DNA of 64,000 nucleotides from Neocallimastix lanati (nom. inval.) (Eukaryota > Neocallimastigomycota > Neocallimastigomycetes > Neocallimastigales > Neocallimastigaceae): positions 1 to 64,000 of the forward strand of contig JACVTC010000250.1 of NCBI GenBank assembly GCA_016946835.1. Direction: 5' to 3'. Position 1 is the stretch's first letter, and each line of letters begins with the position of its first letter. Of this stretch, positions 1 to 13,400 are shown piece after piece. A program made the position numbers and the translations under genes. A model generated the notes under the pieces. That model saw only the letters and a list, made by a program, of their open reading frames with translations, was not told the origin of the DNA and ran no database searches.

Positions 1-1170
1 TGTATATAATTATAAAATAAAATAAAAAAAAATTAAAAAAATTTATATAAATATAATTTAAAAAAAAGGAAAAATAAAGTGAGAAAAATAATAAAATATA
101 AATAAAAATAAAATAATATAAATTATACAAAAATGTATAGATAAATATTTAAAATAGAAAAAAAAATATAGTAATTATTAAATAGAGTTAGTTTATTTAT
201 ATCTATATCAAACCGAGTATTACTTTAAGTCTTGTTATAATTTCTTCAGATGTAATACTTTTTAACTATTTTTTAAAATATATTAAATATATTTAGCAAT
301 ATAATTTATCTGGCTTTATTTGAGGATGAAAATCTTGTTACATTATTAATAAAATTATCTTTTTAATTTAGTATTATTACAATCTAAACAAATAGAATTC
401 CCTTCAAAAGGGGGCTAACAGGATATCTCTATGTGTGGTGAACTGTACCGTTGAGGAGTAGTTAACATTTCTTTCCATATGGCTCCATCACCCATCTGGA
501 GAGTAAATTGAAATTTTAACGATCTAATTTTTAACATTGGTATGGGCTTATTCTGAATAATTTTAATTATTAAGTCAAACTTTGATGAGTTATTTTACTG
601 TTAAATTGGTTATTTAGTATACTAAAACTAGGAATATAAACAGATATTTAATATATATTTTAATATTCATGTAGTTGATATTCCTTTTATATGAATTCAT
701 TATTTCATTATCTACAGTATTATTCTTTATATTTTTCTTGTCATATAACTATAGATAGAGTATATTTGTAAAGCTAATTCACTCTACCCCATGTAAAAGT
801 GTATTTTTTTATCCGATATAGCAGTTTATTTATCATTATCTAAACTTTTTAATTAATTAGATGAATTTTAGTTTTAGATATTTTATAACTCAACACAACA
901 ACAGAAGAATTAAGTGAGAATTTATTTTTTACCAGTGTTTATAAAGTGGTCAGTTTATAAAGCATTCATACTATATAATATTAATTTAAAAAACTAAACA
1001 GTCAAAATTCAAAAACAGTTTTTTTCTTTTTTTTTTTTTTTTCATAATCAACTCAATCCAACAATTGATTTTTTTTTATTTATCAATTTTTTCCCTTCTA
1101 ACAATGTTTTCTTTAAATTCAATATTTTTTTATTAATTACATCCAACTTGGTTCTCGTTGTTATGGAATT
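1..1170. other. AT-rich non-genic flank
   Basis: No open frame of note is visible on either strand. Most of it is A/T runs. The exception is about 390-510, which has clearly higher sequence complexity and some GC, including a run of five G. It does not translate into anything recognisable. It lies upstream of the LINE remnant and could be its 5' untranslated region, but I cannot show that. Confidence 0.5.
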
Positions 1171-1737
1171 CCCTTAAGCGACATGAGATTAATTTTTATC
1201 TGAGGTTTTCGTTCATGGTCATTAAGAAAATTAATGAAATTCTTAACCTTTCATTTATCAGAACATTTTAAGAACACTCTTTTAGTCATAAAAATAACTA
1301 ATTTTAACGACAATTTTTTCAAAATAAAATCTTACGCTACTAAAACCACAATAGTCTCAATAGTTAATGATTTAAAATCTATATTATCTAACTCTTCTAT
1401 AACTCATACACGCTTTAGTAGAAGTAGCCATAAATATACTTTTTCTTCTCTTAACCGTTCATTACAACAACACCAACAACAATATCAAAAACAACATCAA
1501 CGGCGTCAACATCATCAACAACAGCATTAGCAACAAAATCAATAATCAGCAGTTTCCAATCCTTCAACTGAAAATTTATCTACTTTTTTTTTTTGAGATC
1601 CCTTCTTCTCTACCTTTAGATATTGATATTGTTTCATCACACATCAATTCTGATTCTACCAAAACAATTACATCAAAATTAAATATCTGAAACACTTTCC
1701 AATTTTGTTTCATTTTGTATATTAATGGTTGAAATCA

Positions 1738-2345
1738 TGATAAAAAGGAATGTATTGAATATTTGCTTAGTTTTTACAAATCATTATTTATCTGTTTCCA
1801 AGAAACTGGTAACGGAATAGATTTTAATATTAATTATACCTTTTGCGTCAAATTATAAAATTTTAAATTCATACCAAAAAAAAAGCGGATTATTCAGTTA
1901 ATAGTGTTCGAGGTTTACTTATTGGATGTCATAAATCTTGCCATGCTTTATTCGATAATATATCCAATAATTATATTGTTTCTTTAACGACATATGGTCA
2001 ATGGAACAATTCTGAACGTTCAATAGGTAATATTTATGTGCCTTTATAAAATCTTAAAGAAAGTCTTAAAGAAGTTAAAGATGAATTAATATCTTAATTA
2101 CAAAGTAATTCGTCTCATCCTGCCATTTTAATAGATGATTTCAATCTTTCAAAAGCTAAACTTAATAATTGGATATCTGAATTTAATGATGGAAAATATT
2201 TCCATTTGTAAGATCTAAAATTTTACATTATATTGGAAAATATTATTCTATTAATGATCATGTTATTATTAATTCTAAGATGGCTAATTTTCTAAATAAA
2301 GGAAATTATTTTGGTTTTACATCAATTTCAAATAATAAACTACTC
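1738..2345 (+). pseudogene. LINE copy 1 endonuclease domain, broken
   Basis: APE-like endonuclease remnant. The catalytic Glu box appears as CFQETGNG and the later Asp/Asn box as ILIDDFNLS. The frame changes once in an A-run near 1878. In-frame TAA stops occur near 1855, 2047, 2095 and 2209. A short SINDHVI segment near 2250 may be the SDH-type box. The domain order matches copy 2 (ICFQETGNG, then MVADFNLP). Confidence 0.75.
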
Positions 2346-3104
2346 CTTATTTATGGTAATTCATTTTCAATTGATAACAGCCTTTCTTAACCTAATAGAA
2401 TTCCCCATTGGGATAGAGAAAATATTTATCTGAAAAGAAGAATATATTCAATAATAATTGCTTTCATTTATATGAAAGTGAAATTCAAAATACTGAAGGT
2501 AACATTAATGATATCTATAATATTTTTACTTCTACCTCATATACATTTTCAGATGAACTAAATTTAACAACAACGAAAGGAATTCGTAAATATGCTTTTC
2601 ACAGTTCAAGTAGGGTTTTTATTTTATTAAAAAAAAAAAATAAAATAAATTAAAAAAAAAAGTTAAACTATTTAAAAAAAAAGAAATTAAAAGGAAACGG
2701 CCTAGTAACAGTTTAGATAAATTCACAAGACTTATTGACAAATATACCAAACTTTGCACAAAAATTCATAAATAATGTTAAAAATTTCAACATTGGATAG
2801 CCTCAGGCTGTGAATAAATAAAATCAAACAAACTAAGAAAATATTAGAAATAGAACAAATAAATATATAAAACAGTTATATATCTCACTAACACTTTATT
2901 TATTATTGAAAACAAAGAAAATCAAATTATCTTATTAACAAAAAAAAAAGGAAGTTATATATGATCCTTATAAGAAACTTGCTTCATATACTAATGGTGT
3001 TAATTCATCCTATCAATACTGGTCAAAAGCTAAGAAAAGTAAATTTGATATAGATTAAAGAAATGAGGAATTGAATATTAATCAAGAAATCAGTTTGAAA
3101 TAAA

Positions 3105-4080
3105 TTCGTAAAGCAATTTTATCTACACCAAATTACAAATCTTCAGTACCAGATGATATACTTATTAAATTTTATAAAGCATTTATTCATGATAATGAAG
3201 ACAACAATTCACCAACTCTAAGTATTAATTATATTAAATAATTATTCATTCGTATTTTGAATGGAGGATTTCCTGATTCTTTGAACGAAGCTATCATTGT
3301 TTCATTGTTTTGATCTCAAAAAAGAAGATCTTACATTTTGTGAAACTCAACGTTGAATATCGTTAATTAATTTAGATATTAAATTGATTTCAAAAATATT
3401 CAACAAAAGAATTTCAGTGTATGGTCTAAAAAATAGTTTTATTAAACCAGAACAATTTGGTTTTCGTAACAAAGAAAAATGCATCAGTTTATATATATCA
3501 TCAAGAGAAATTTATCAATTACCTAAAATAAACAATTAAGATATTTTCCTTGCTTTTTTGGATCTTATCTAGTTCTAATTGAAAATATACTTAAAAAAAA
3601 ATTTATCGATTAGACATAAGAGGAAAAAGTTTCGAATTTATTAAAAATCTCTATTAGACATCAAAGCATGTCTAAAATTTGATAATGAATATTCTGAATC
3701 TTTTAAAGTTTTAAGAAGTGTTCCTTAAGGTTGCTCGCTATCTCTAATTCTTTTAAACTTATTTATCAACGATATGCTTAATAGTTGTTCAGAACTTGAA
3801 GTTCATATTGACAAATACCGTTATTATAGGGGACTTTTTGTAGACGATATTGTATTATGTACACCTTCTATACGAAGTCTTAAGGATAAATTAACTATTT
3901 TTAACGACTGGGCGAAATTTAATCAAATGGAATTTTTTATTAATAAATATGCTACTATAGCTATTTGCTCTAATATTTCACCGTTTAATTTTAGAAAAGA
4001 CCCAGAATTTCATTTAACTGGTCAACCAATTCCTTTTACTGAATGCTATACATATTTATGTATTCCATTTGAATAATACC
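3105..4080 (+). pseudogene. LINE copy 1 reverse transcriptase domain, broken
   Basis: Reverse transcriptase remnant spread over several frames. The fingers region (SVPDDILIKFYKAF, then GGFPDSLNEAI) is followed by INLDIKLISKIFNKRIS and EQFGFRNKEKC. The P-Q-G box has a TAA in place of the Gln codon. The active-site box is FVDD, the LINE equivalent of YADD. The longest intact piece (3774-4076) covers the active site and the thumb-side residues after it. Confidence 0.8.
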
Positions 4081-4559
4081 TGCCATTGACATCAGTAATT
4101 AAGATGCTCAACAATAATGTCGATAAAATGCTGTTTTTTTTATTCAATAAGTGAATTTTTGAAAAATTCAAGAATAATTTTTCCTTTCAAAAAAAAAAAA
4201 ATCATTATGAAATAGGTGTTTTCAGGAAATTTTGGAATACTTAAAAGTATTTACGTAGTAAAACATCAAAATTTTTCCTTTCAGAGTGTAATTTTACCAA
4301 ATATCGATATTTCATTGTATACTGTTGTAATTCCTAAGGAATTCATTGACATATCGACTCTATTTAAATATATATCATATTATTATATTATTATTAGTTT
4401 ACTATCTACATTGTAAATTAATTCGTTACTGGCAGTTTCGTTCTTATCCAAGTAATAGTGATACAACTCAGCTCAACCAATTATTTGCTAGTGTTTTCTA
4501 AACAGATTTTATTGATATGAAATAAACATTTTATATCTTCCAGTTATGAAGCTATTTAA

Positions 4560-6540
4560 TAACTAAAAGAAAAATTAAACTTTAGCGTCCGTATTAAAAA
4601 AAAAATAAACAGATTTTAAGATTTATTTATTTATAATACCGATTTAATATTTTTTATTTAATAAATCTGAATTTTTTTGTCAAGTTTTTAAATATGATAA
4701 AAAGAAAATAATATAATTTTAATAAATAAATAATTTAAATATATATATATATATATATATAAATAAGATAAACAAAAAATAAATATAAAATAAAAGACAC
4801 GTATGTATGATGTATGAACTATAGAAAAAATTGTATATATAACAATAAAAAAATAAAATATAAAATTAAAATAAATATTTTTAACGAAAAACTAAAAATT
4901 ATAAATTAATAAAAAAAAATTTCCAGACCATAAATAGTTTTGTTATTACTAGTCTATTAAATAAATATATTTAAAAATTTTTATTCATATTTTTTGAAAT
5001 TTTTATAATTTATTTTTAAAAATATTTTGATATATTCCTATATTAATATTTTATTATTAATAACAGTTTTTAAAATGAAAAAAAGGTCAGAATTAAATAA
5101 TAAAAATATTTCTAATTTTAATTTTATTATATAAATTAATTTAAATATAATTATCATTTAATATGAATATATAAATGATATTTCTTAATATAAAAGTCTT
5201 ATTGCTTCTTAAAAGTTAAAATTACTAAAGCTTTATCTATTAAAAATATAATAATAATTAATAATAGTTTAATATTTTTATATCTTTTTTATAATTAAAA
5301 AATTTATTTTATACGAAAGGTATAATGAAAAAAAATATTATATACTAGAAAATTAAATAAAAAAATAATTATAGTTATTATTAAACTCATATTTTTTTAT
5401 TTCTAATACTGATATTAACAGTAAATAAAAAAAAATCATATACACATTGATATTTTTTCAAAAAAAAAAAAAAAAATAATAAAAAATAACTAATTTTTTT
5501 CTTAAATTTTTATATTTAATTATATATATTTTTAATAATATATAATTAAATTTTAAACAAAATAATTTTTAACAAATAAAAAACTATTTAGTAGTACATT
5601 AGAAGTAATTTTTTCAGTAATTATTTCAGTAATTAATTTAGATTTGAAACTAAATGCCAGGATAATTCCTTCTTAATCGAAATTCCAAGTAAGGTAAAAG
5701 GAATATTGGAAAACGTTGAAACATTTACTTATTTGCGAAAGAATTTTTTTAATAAGTTAATGATAACTTCAAATTTTTATGATTCTAATATTATTAATAT
5801 TACTTATATATCTATATCCAGATTGTTCATTTCGCAAAGTGGCATTTAAAAATTTTATAATAAAGCCATACATTTTTAAGATATTCTATACAATTATAAA
5901 TATAAATAATTATTACTTTAAAAGAAATAATAATATATTTTTTCAATTAAATATTATTAAATAACTATTTAAAAATAAATAATAATATATTCTATTAAAA
6001 AAGAAATATAAAAAATTATTTTTACAATTGAATATTTTTAAATTATATATATATATAAAATATTTATTATTTATTTAATTATTATTTATTTAATTAATAA
6101 AACAAGCCACAAACAAAAGCACGCCACATTGTGAAATGCATGATCCCCATTATATTGAAAACTTTAATATATTTAAAATTAAAAAAAATAACAACAGCCT
6201 GTTTTTTTTTTTTTTTTTTTTTTATTTTTTTTTTTAAATCGATTCAAATTGTTTAAATAATATTATTTCTTGTAATTAAAAATAATGTTTAAAATATTTT
6301 AATGATTATTTATATTTGCTATAAAGATATTTCTAGTATTAATAGTTCTTTAATACTTCTTTTTACAATTAAGAGGTTCTAAATTAGTGTATATATTATC
6401 TATTACTAATATATTTCAAAATATATTTTTCAATAAGATGAATATATATTAATTTAGTTATTTCGTAGGAAGGATATTTTTATGGCATTATTAATAAAAT
6501 TTGGAATATTTTTAAATAATTGTTTTTTTATATAAGAAAT
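4560..6540. other. AT-rich non-genic DNA
   Basis: Nearly pure A/T sequence with homopolymers and a short (AT)n run near 4741-4760. Apart from the small ORF remnant at 5640-5849 I see no gene, RNA or element in it. Confidence 0.5.
5640..5849 (+). pseudogene. Short orphan open frame, probable gene remnant
   Basis: An open frame of about 70 codons has no ATG near its beginning and ends at a TAA at 5847-5849. It has a mixed, protein-like composition that stands out from the A/T desert around it: it begins FETKCQDNSF and continues through IPSKVKGILENVETFTYL. An exon or decayed 3' end of a gene is the simplest reading. I do not recognise the family. Confidence 0.35.
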
Positions 6541-6544
6541 AATA

Positions 6545-6637
6545 GCAATTAAATATCATTTGAATTTTTATAATATTACATTATAATAAAATTTAAATTT
6601 AAAAAAAAAAAGAAACTATAACGTAAGTATATAATAG

Positions 6638-6673
<36 letters not shown>

Positions 6674-6875
6674 AAATTAATTTTTTAACATTAGTTTATT
6701 ATAAAAAAACAATCTTATTTTTTAACATTTGTTTATAATAAAAAAAAAAACCATCTGAAGTAATATTTTAACAATAATTTATCATTTGAAAATTTATAAC
6801 ATTAAATTATAATAAAAAGGTATTTTTTAAAAAGAAATTATAACGTAAGTATATATATATATATATATATAAAAG

Positions 6876-6906
<31 letters not shown>

Positions 6907-7476
6907 AAAAAGAAAAAAGAAAAAGAAAAAAGAAAAAAGAAAAAAGAAAAAAGAAAAAAGAAAAAAGAAAAAGAAAAAGAAAAAGAAAAAAGAAAAAGAA
7001 AAAAAAAAAAAAAAAAAAAAAGAAAAAGAAAAAAGAAAAAAAAATATATATATATATATATAAATTAATTTTTTAACATTAATTTATTATTCAAAAACAA
7101 TCTTATTTTTTAACATTTGTTTATAATAAAAAAAAAAAAAAAACATCTGAATTAATTTTTTAACAATAATTTATCAGTTGAATTTTTATAACATTACTTT
7201 ACAATAAAAGATAAATTTTAAAAAAGAAATTATAATGTAAGTATATAAAAAAATCAATCTAAATTATTTATTTAACATAAGTTTATATAAAAAGTAATTC
7301 TAAATTTTTTTTTTTATCCTTTGCTTATAAAAAGAAACAATAATTTATCAGTTGAATTTTTATAACATTAAATTATAATAAAAGATAAATTTTAAAAAAG
7401 AAATTATAATGTAAGTGTATAAAAAAATTATTCTAAATTATTTATTTAACATAAGTTTATTATAAAAAATCATTTT

Positions 7477-7536
<60 letters not shown>

Positions 7537-8000
7537 CCTTTGTTTATAAAAAGAAACAATTAATTTTTTAACAATAATTTATCAGTTGAATTTTTATAAC
7601 ATTATACTTTATAATAAAAGATAAATTTTAAAAATGAAATTATAATGTAAGTATATAAAAAAATCAATCTAAATTATTTATTTAACATAAATTTATTATA
7701 AAAAATCATTCTAATTTTTTTTTTATCCATTGTTTATAAAAAGAAACAATTACTTTTTTAACGATAATCTATTAGTTGAATTTTTATAACATTACTTTAT
7801 AATAAAAGACAAATTTTAAAAAAGAAATTATAACCTAAGTATATAAAAAATCATTCCAAATTAATTTTTTAACCTTTGTTTTTAATAAAAAGAATCAAAA
7901 TAATTTTTAACAATAATTTATCAGTTGAATTTTTATAACATTACTTTATAATAAAAGACAATTTTAAAAAAGAAATTATTATAAATAACTATTTGATTTA
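6545..8000. repeat. Degenerate ~150-230 bp tandem repeats with expanded homopolymers
   Basis: A unit containing TTGAATTTTTATAACATTA, then ATAATAAAAGA, GAAATTATAA and TTTATTTAACATAAG, recurs. Anchors lie at about 6556, 6782, 7173, 7348, 7582, 7772 and 7921. Spacing varies because homopolymers and microsatellites have expanded inside the copies, for example a T run at about 7480-7534 and the purine tract at 6871-7044. No coding potential. Confidence 0.75.
6871..7044 (+). repeat. Purine-only (GA5-6)n microsatellite
   Basis: About 170 bases made only of A with regularly spaced single G (GAAAAA/GAAAAAA units), bordered on both sides by (TA)n. It is a long homopurine strand inside one copy of the surrounding tandem repeat. 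Confidence 0.9.
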
Positions 8001-8245
8001 TTTCTTTAACTTTTGCTTATAATATAAAACAATTTTTGATTAATTATTTTAAGATTAATTTATTTCAATTGCTTTAATTATTTACACACATATATATATT
8101 ATTATAATTAAAATAAACTAAAATATATTTTTTTTTATTTTATATTTAAATATATAATATTTTACAATAATTTAAAGTTACTATCAATTATTATCTTAAT
8201 TTTAATCCCTAATTTATACTCTATAAAGTATCAAAATTAATAAAA

Positions 8246-8275
8246 ATGCAATATTACAATGACAGAAATAATTAA
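8246..8275 (+). promoter_or_regulatory. Upstream ORF overlapping the start of the ankyrin/SIM-repeat gene
   Basis: An ATG thirteen bases before the main start opens a nine-codon frame that ends at TAA 8273-8275, after the main ATG at 8259. Ribosomes starting here would read through the main start in another frame. The arrangement could damp translation of the downstream gene, unless transcription starts after 8246. Confidence 0.35.
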
Positions 8276-10176
8276 AAAAAGAAAATTATTAAGAAAATTG
8301 ATAATTCAATATTTATCAAAAGATAATTCAAATTTTAAAGATATTAATGATTATTTTATAAATAATAAATTTATTTTATCAGAAATAAATGATAAAGAAT
8401 TCGATATATTAACTTTTACAATTGAAAGTATTAAATATGAAAATAAATCAACTCGTTCATTCATAAAATTTATATGTGATAAATTCAATTATGAAAATAT
8501 TAATTATACAGTTGTATTCAAAAATATTACAAAAACGCCTTTATTTACAGCCATTGCAAGAAACAAATTAAATATAGCAAATTATTTAATTTGTTTAAAT
8601 GCTAAAATTTATTATATAAATAGTGAAAATTTAGATATATTAGAATATTTAAATAAGTATTATATAAAAAAAAAAATAAATGGTAGAATAATAAGCTTTA
8701 TTATAGACAATTTAGAAAAGATAGTAAAAAATAAAGAAGAAAATTATATAAATAAATTAAAATGTAAGTATATTAAATATTCACTTTTAAATTTCATCCC
8801 TACATTTATAGAATTTAATAGAAGAGATATATTACAAAATATTTTTGAATATTTCTCTGTAAATAACAGTAATAGTTTAAGAACATATATGCATATAATA
8901 GATTTAATATTTATATCTAAAAAGAAAATACCGTTATCGAATAGAAAAATATTATTATTTTTAAAAAAAAACAAATATAATTTTGAAATTACAAAAGATA
9001 TGTATAATAAAGTTATAAAAGTATTAGATTTAGATAATTTAGATATAAATAATTATAAATATCATATTATTATTAAATATGAGCTATTAAGTTTTTTATT
9101 ATCATATGATAAAGACAAAAATGAAGCTATATTAAATAGAATAGATAAAACATATATATATAAAGCTATGATAGAAGATAATATATATAATTTAAAGTTA
9201 GAAAACAAATTACATATATTTAAAGATTTTTTAGAAGTAGAATCAAATAAAAATAATCTTGAATTCTTCAAAAATATGTTTAATAAACTAATGAATTCAA
9301 ATAAACCTTTTTTAATCCATGTAACAATGGAAACAATAAAAAAAAACAAAACTCTTTTTAATGAAATTAATTTTTATAGAATAATAATTGATTATATTAA
9401 TAATAATAATATAAATGGAATTAAGGAAATATTAACGCCTATCAATTCTTTAAATTTTTTTTCAAGATTTGATTATTACGTAAATAACGTCTTAATAAAA
9501 ATAATAATACATTTTAATAATGATAATAAAAAAAAAAATTTACATAGTTTTTATCAGATATTAAATATTCTTTTAAAAAATAAACCTTTAAATTCAAATT
9601 TTAATTTAAAAGAAATAATAAACAAGTGTATTGAAGTAAATAAGTTCTATTTAATTAATGTTATCATGAATTCAATTAAAAATTATTTACCTATTCAAAT
9701 CATAAATAAAATCTGTTTTCAGGAAATTTTATTCGATTTAATAGGTAATCAAAATATTTCCTATAATATAATTCAAACTTTCTTTAAGTTAATATTTAAT
9801 TCCAAAGAATTTAATTTAAATAAAATTAATTTTAAGATACTAATAATCCAAGCATCAAAAAACAACAGCATTGGAACAAAAATCATCCAATGCCTTACAA
9901 CAAATTTATTAAAAATTGATAAAAATAATAATTTAATAAATTTAAAAAGTATAATTAATGCTATAAATGAAAATAAAGAAATCAATGAAAATCATTTAAA
10001 AGTCATAAATGGTATTTTGAATTTTAATAATAATAAAAATAAAAATTTAAATGTTAATAAAGAAAGAAAAATAAATATTGACGATAAATTAACCAACTTT
10101 AAAGATAAATCATTAAATATTAATAAAATTAATACCGATATAAGTAATAATAATCAATTTAATTTTTCTGATTATA

Positions 10177-10220
<44 letters not shown>

Positions 10221-10395
10221 CTTTTAAACATTACAAATTATAATAGTAATAATAATAATAATACTAATCTTTTAAATATTACAAATTATAATAGTAGTAA
10301 TAATAATAATAATACTAATCTTTTAAATATTACAAATAATAATAGTAGTAATAATAATAATAATACTAATCTTTTAAATATTACTAATTACATTA

Positions 10396-10430
<35 letters not shown>

Positions 10431-13400
10431 CTTTTAAATATTACAAATTATAATAGTAATAATAATGATACTAATCATTTAAATATTACAAATTATAATA
10501 GTAATAATAATGATACTAATCATTTAAATATTAATAATTATAATTATAATAATAATAAACATTTATTTATTAATAATTATAATAATAAAAATAATATTAC
10601 TGTAAATAATTTTATAAATTATAATAATATAATATATAATAATACATTAAATGAAGAGAATAAATATAAACTAGATACTGTAAATAGAGAAAAAATATTT
10701 TTTTCGTACAAATTTAATGATATAAAAATTGGATCAACAAATGAAAATAGAATAATAATCGACTTAACTAATGAAGATAATAATACAAAAGATTTAACTA
10801 ATGAAAATAATAATATAATAGATTTAACTCTTGAAAATAATAATTTAATAGATTTACCTAATGAAAACAATAATATAATAGATTTAACTCTTGAAAATAA
10901 TAATATAATAGATTTACCTAATGAAAGTAATAATAAAATAGATTTACCTAATGAAAGTAATAACAAAATAGATTTACCTAATGAAAGTAATAATATAATA
11001 GATTTACCTAATGAAAGTAATATAATAGATTTACCTAATGAAAACAATAATAAAATAGATTTACCTAATGAAAGTAATAATAAAATAGATTTACCTAATG
11101 AAAGTAATAATAAAATAGATTTACCTAATGAAAGTAATAACAAAATAGATTTACCTAATGAAAGTAATAATATAATAGATTTACCTAATGAAAGTAATAT
11201 AATAGATTTACCTAATGAAAACAATAATAAAATAGATTTACCTAATGAAAGTAATAATAAAATAGATTTACCTAATGAAAGTAATAACAAAATAGATTTA
11301 CCTAATGAAAGTAATAATATAATAAATTTACCTAATGAAAACAATAATATAATAGATTTACCTAATGAAAGTAATAATATAATAGATTTACCTAATGAAA
11401 GTAATATAATAGATTTACCTAATGAAAACAATAATAAAATAGATTTACCTAATGAAAGTAATAATAAAATAGATTTGCCTAATGAAAGTAATAACAAAAT
11501 AGATTTACCTAATGAAAGTAATAATAAAATAGATTTACCTAATGAAAGTAATAATATAATAAATTTACCTAATGAAAACAATAATATAATAGATTTACAT
11601 AATGAAAGTAATAATAAAATAGATTTACCTAATGAAAGTAATAATATAATATATTTACCTAATGAAAACAATAATAAAATAGATTTACCTAATGAAAGTA
11701 ATAATAAAATAGATTTACCTAATGAAAACAATAATATAATAGATTTAAATAATGAAGATAGGTGTATAATTGATTTAACTGATGAGAATAGTATAAATGA
11801 ATTAACTGATAAAAGTAATTCTATGAATAATTCTCTTTGTATAAAAGATACCTTTAAAGATATAATAACTAATAATGAATATAATTTAAACAATACATTC
11901 CATTTTCATTATAAAAATAGTCATTTAAATAAATATAAAGGGAATAGTGATAATAATATTAATATTAATAATATTTACCCTAATAAAAATAACGATACTA
12001 ATTATAATATTAATAATTATAATAAAAAACTAACTATACTAAGTGACTTACCATATAATTTATTTGGCAATAATCAAAATAAAGATTTTAAAAATAGATC
12101 AAATGAAATTAAAAAGTCAAAAACAAATACGTATTATGATAATATATCAATAAATTATGAATTGAAAAATAATGAATATAAATATTTTAATAATAAAATT
12201 TATCAAATGAAATTTTATAAGACAACTAAGGAAGATATAAATTTGCTTTTTATTAATTGTATTAAAAAAAAGAACATATATTTATTAAAAAAATTATTAA
12301 AGAATGATAAATTAAAAAATATAGAAATAAACAGTAATAAAGTGGAAAATGAATATCCTTTGATATTAGCATTCAATAATTGTATAAGTATTAACGATGA
12401 TAATATTTATAAAAATATTTATCGTGATTTATATTATTATGAATTTAAAGAAAAAGAAATTAAAATCTTTAAAATTCTTTTAGAGAATGGTGCAGATTTA
12501 AATGTTAAATTAAACAATGAAAACACTATATTAGAGGAATCATTGAATGGAAAATTACATTTAATCAATAAAGTTATTATTGATTTTTTAATTAAGGAAA
12601 ACAAAAAACGAGAAAGAGAACAAGAAAGAGAACAAGAAAAAGATCAAGAAAAAGATCAAGAAAGAAAACAACAAAGAGAACAAGAAATAAATTATAATAT
12701 GGAAAAATTGGATAAAATAAAAGACCGATATAAATATAACTATATTCAAAAGGATGAACTGATTTATAATGAAAGCAATAACAACTTTTTTATAAATAAT
12801 AAGTATATTTTATATAAAAATTATGAAAAGGAATCAATTGATGATTTAAATAAAAATAGAATTAAAGGATATAATTATTCAAAAGATATTATGACGATAA
12901 ATCAAAATAAAAGATATAGAGCTTCAACTGATGAAATTTATCAATGGAAAAATAAAAAAATTAAATATAATAATATAACTATAAATACGACGTTAAAATA
13001 TATAAAAAATATATTCGAACCACATGTATATTCTTATTTATTTGATAAAAATTTCAATATTAAAAAATGGATTAATATTAATAATAATATTAACGAAGAT
13101 GATAATTATGATTACAAAATTGTGTATTATACCATTATCAAAGAGGATAGGGAAATAATTAAATACATTATAAACCATGAAAGTGACTATATGATAAGAA
13201 GTTATGGTTATAAATATGAAACTATCTTATATATTTCAATTATTTTAGGTTTAAAAGATGTTTTTCTTGATATAATTCAAATGGGAAAGAACATACGTGA
13301 GACAATTATGAATAATAATCATTATGCCATGTTAATTAAAACAATTATATTAAATGATTATTTTTCTTTTAAAGATAAAGAAGATTTAATTAATGCTTTA

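Larger units (their letters stand above)
1170..4560 (+). mobile_element. Decayed non-LTR retrotransposon (LINE), copy 1
   Basis: Broken frames on the + strand reproduce, in order, the parts of a LINE polyprotein. An N-terminal region (1294-1460) contains FNDNFFKIK and SHKYTFSSLNRS. An APE-type endonuclease follows, with ICFQETGNG at about 1789-1815 and a DDFNLS motif near 2135-2155 (the GDFN box). Next come reverse-transcriptase blocks: EQFGFRNK near 3450, a FLDL box near 3555, a P-stop-GCSLSLILLN block at about 3720-3765, and the catalytic box GLFVDDIVLC at about 3829-3858. The same motifs recur in the same order in the minus-strand copy at 21.3-24.8 kb, so both belong to one family. Several frameshifts and many in-frame stops mean it is dead. 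Boundaries are approximate; no target-site duplication was identified. Confidence 0.85.

Noticed and set aside
1170-4560. Alternative genetic code (TAA/TAG as Gln) suggested by LINE stops at Gln positions
   Set aside because: TGA also occurs at Trp and Arg positions, frameshifts are present, and the NRPS, decarboxylase and ankyrin genes end at ordinary TAA. Transition decay explains it better.
10619-11893. 424-codon minus-strand ORF rich in LLSLGKSI repeats
   Set aside because: It is the antisense of the 30-bp coding array of the plus-strand gene. The frame stays open only because the repeat length is a multiple of three.
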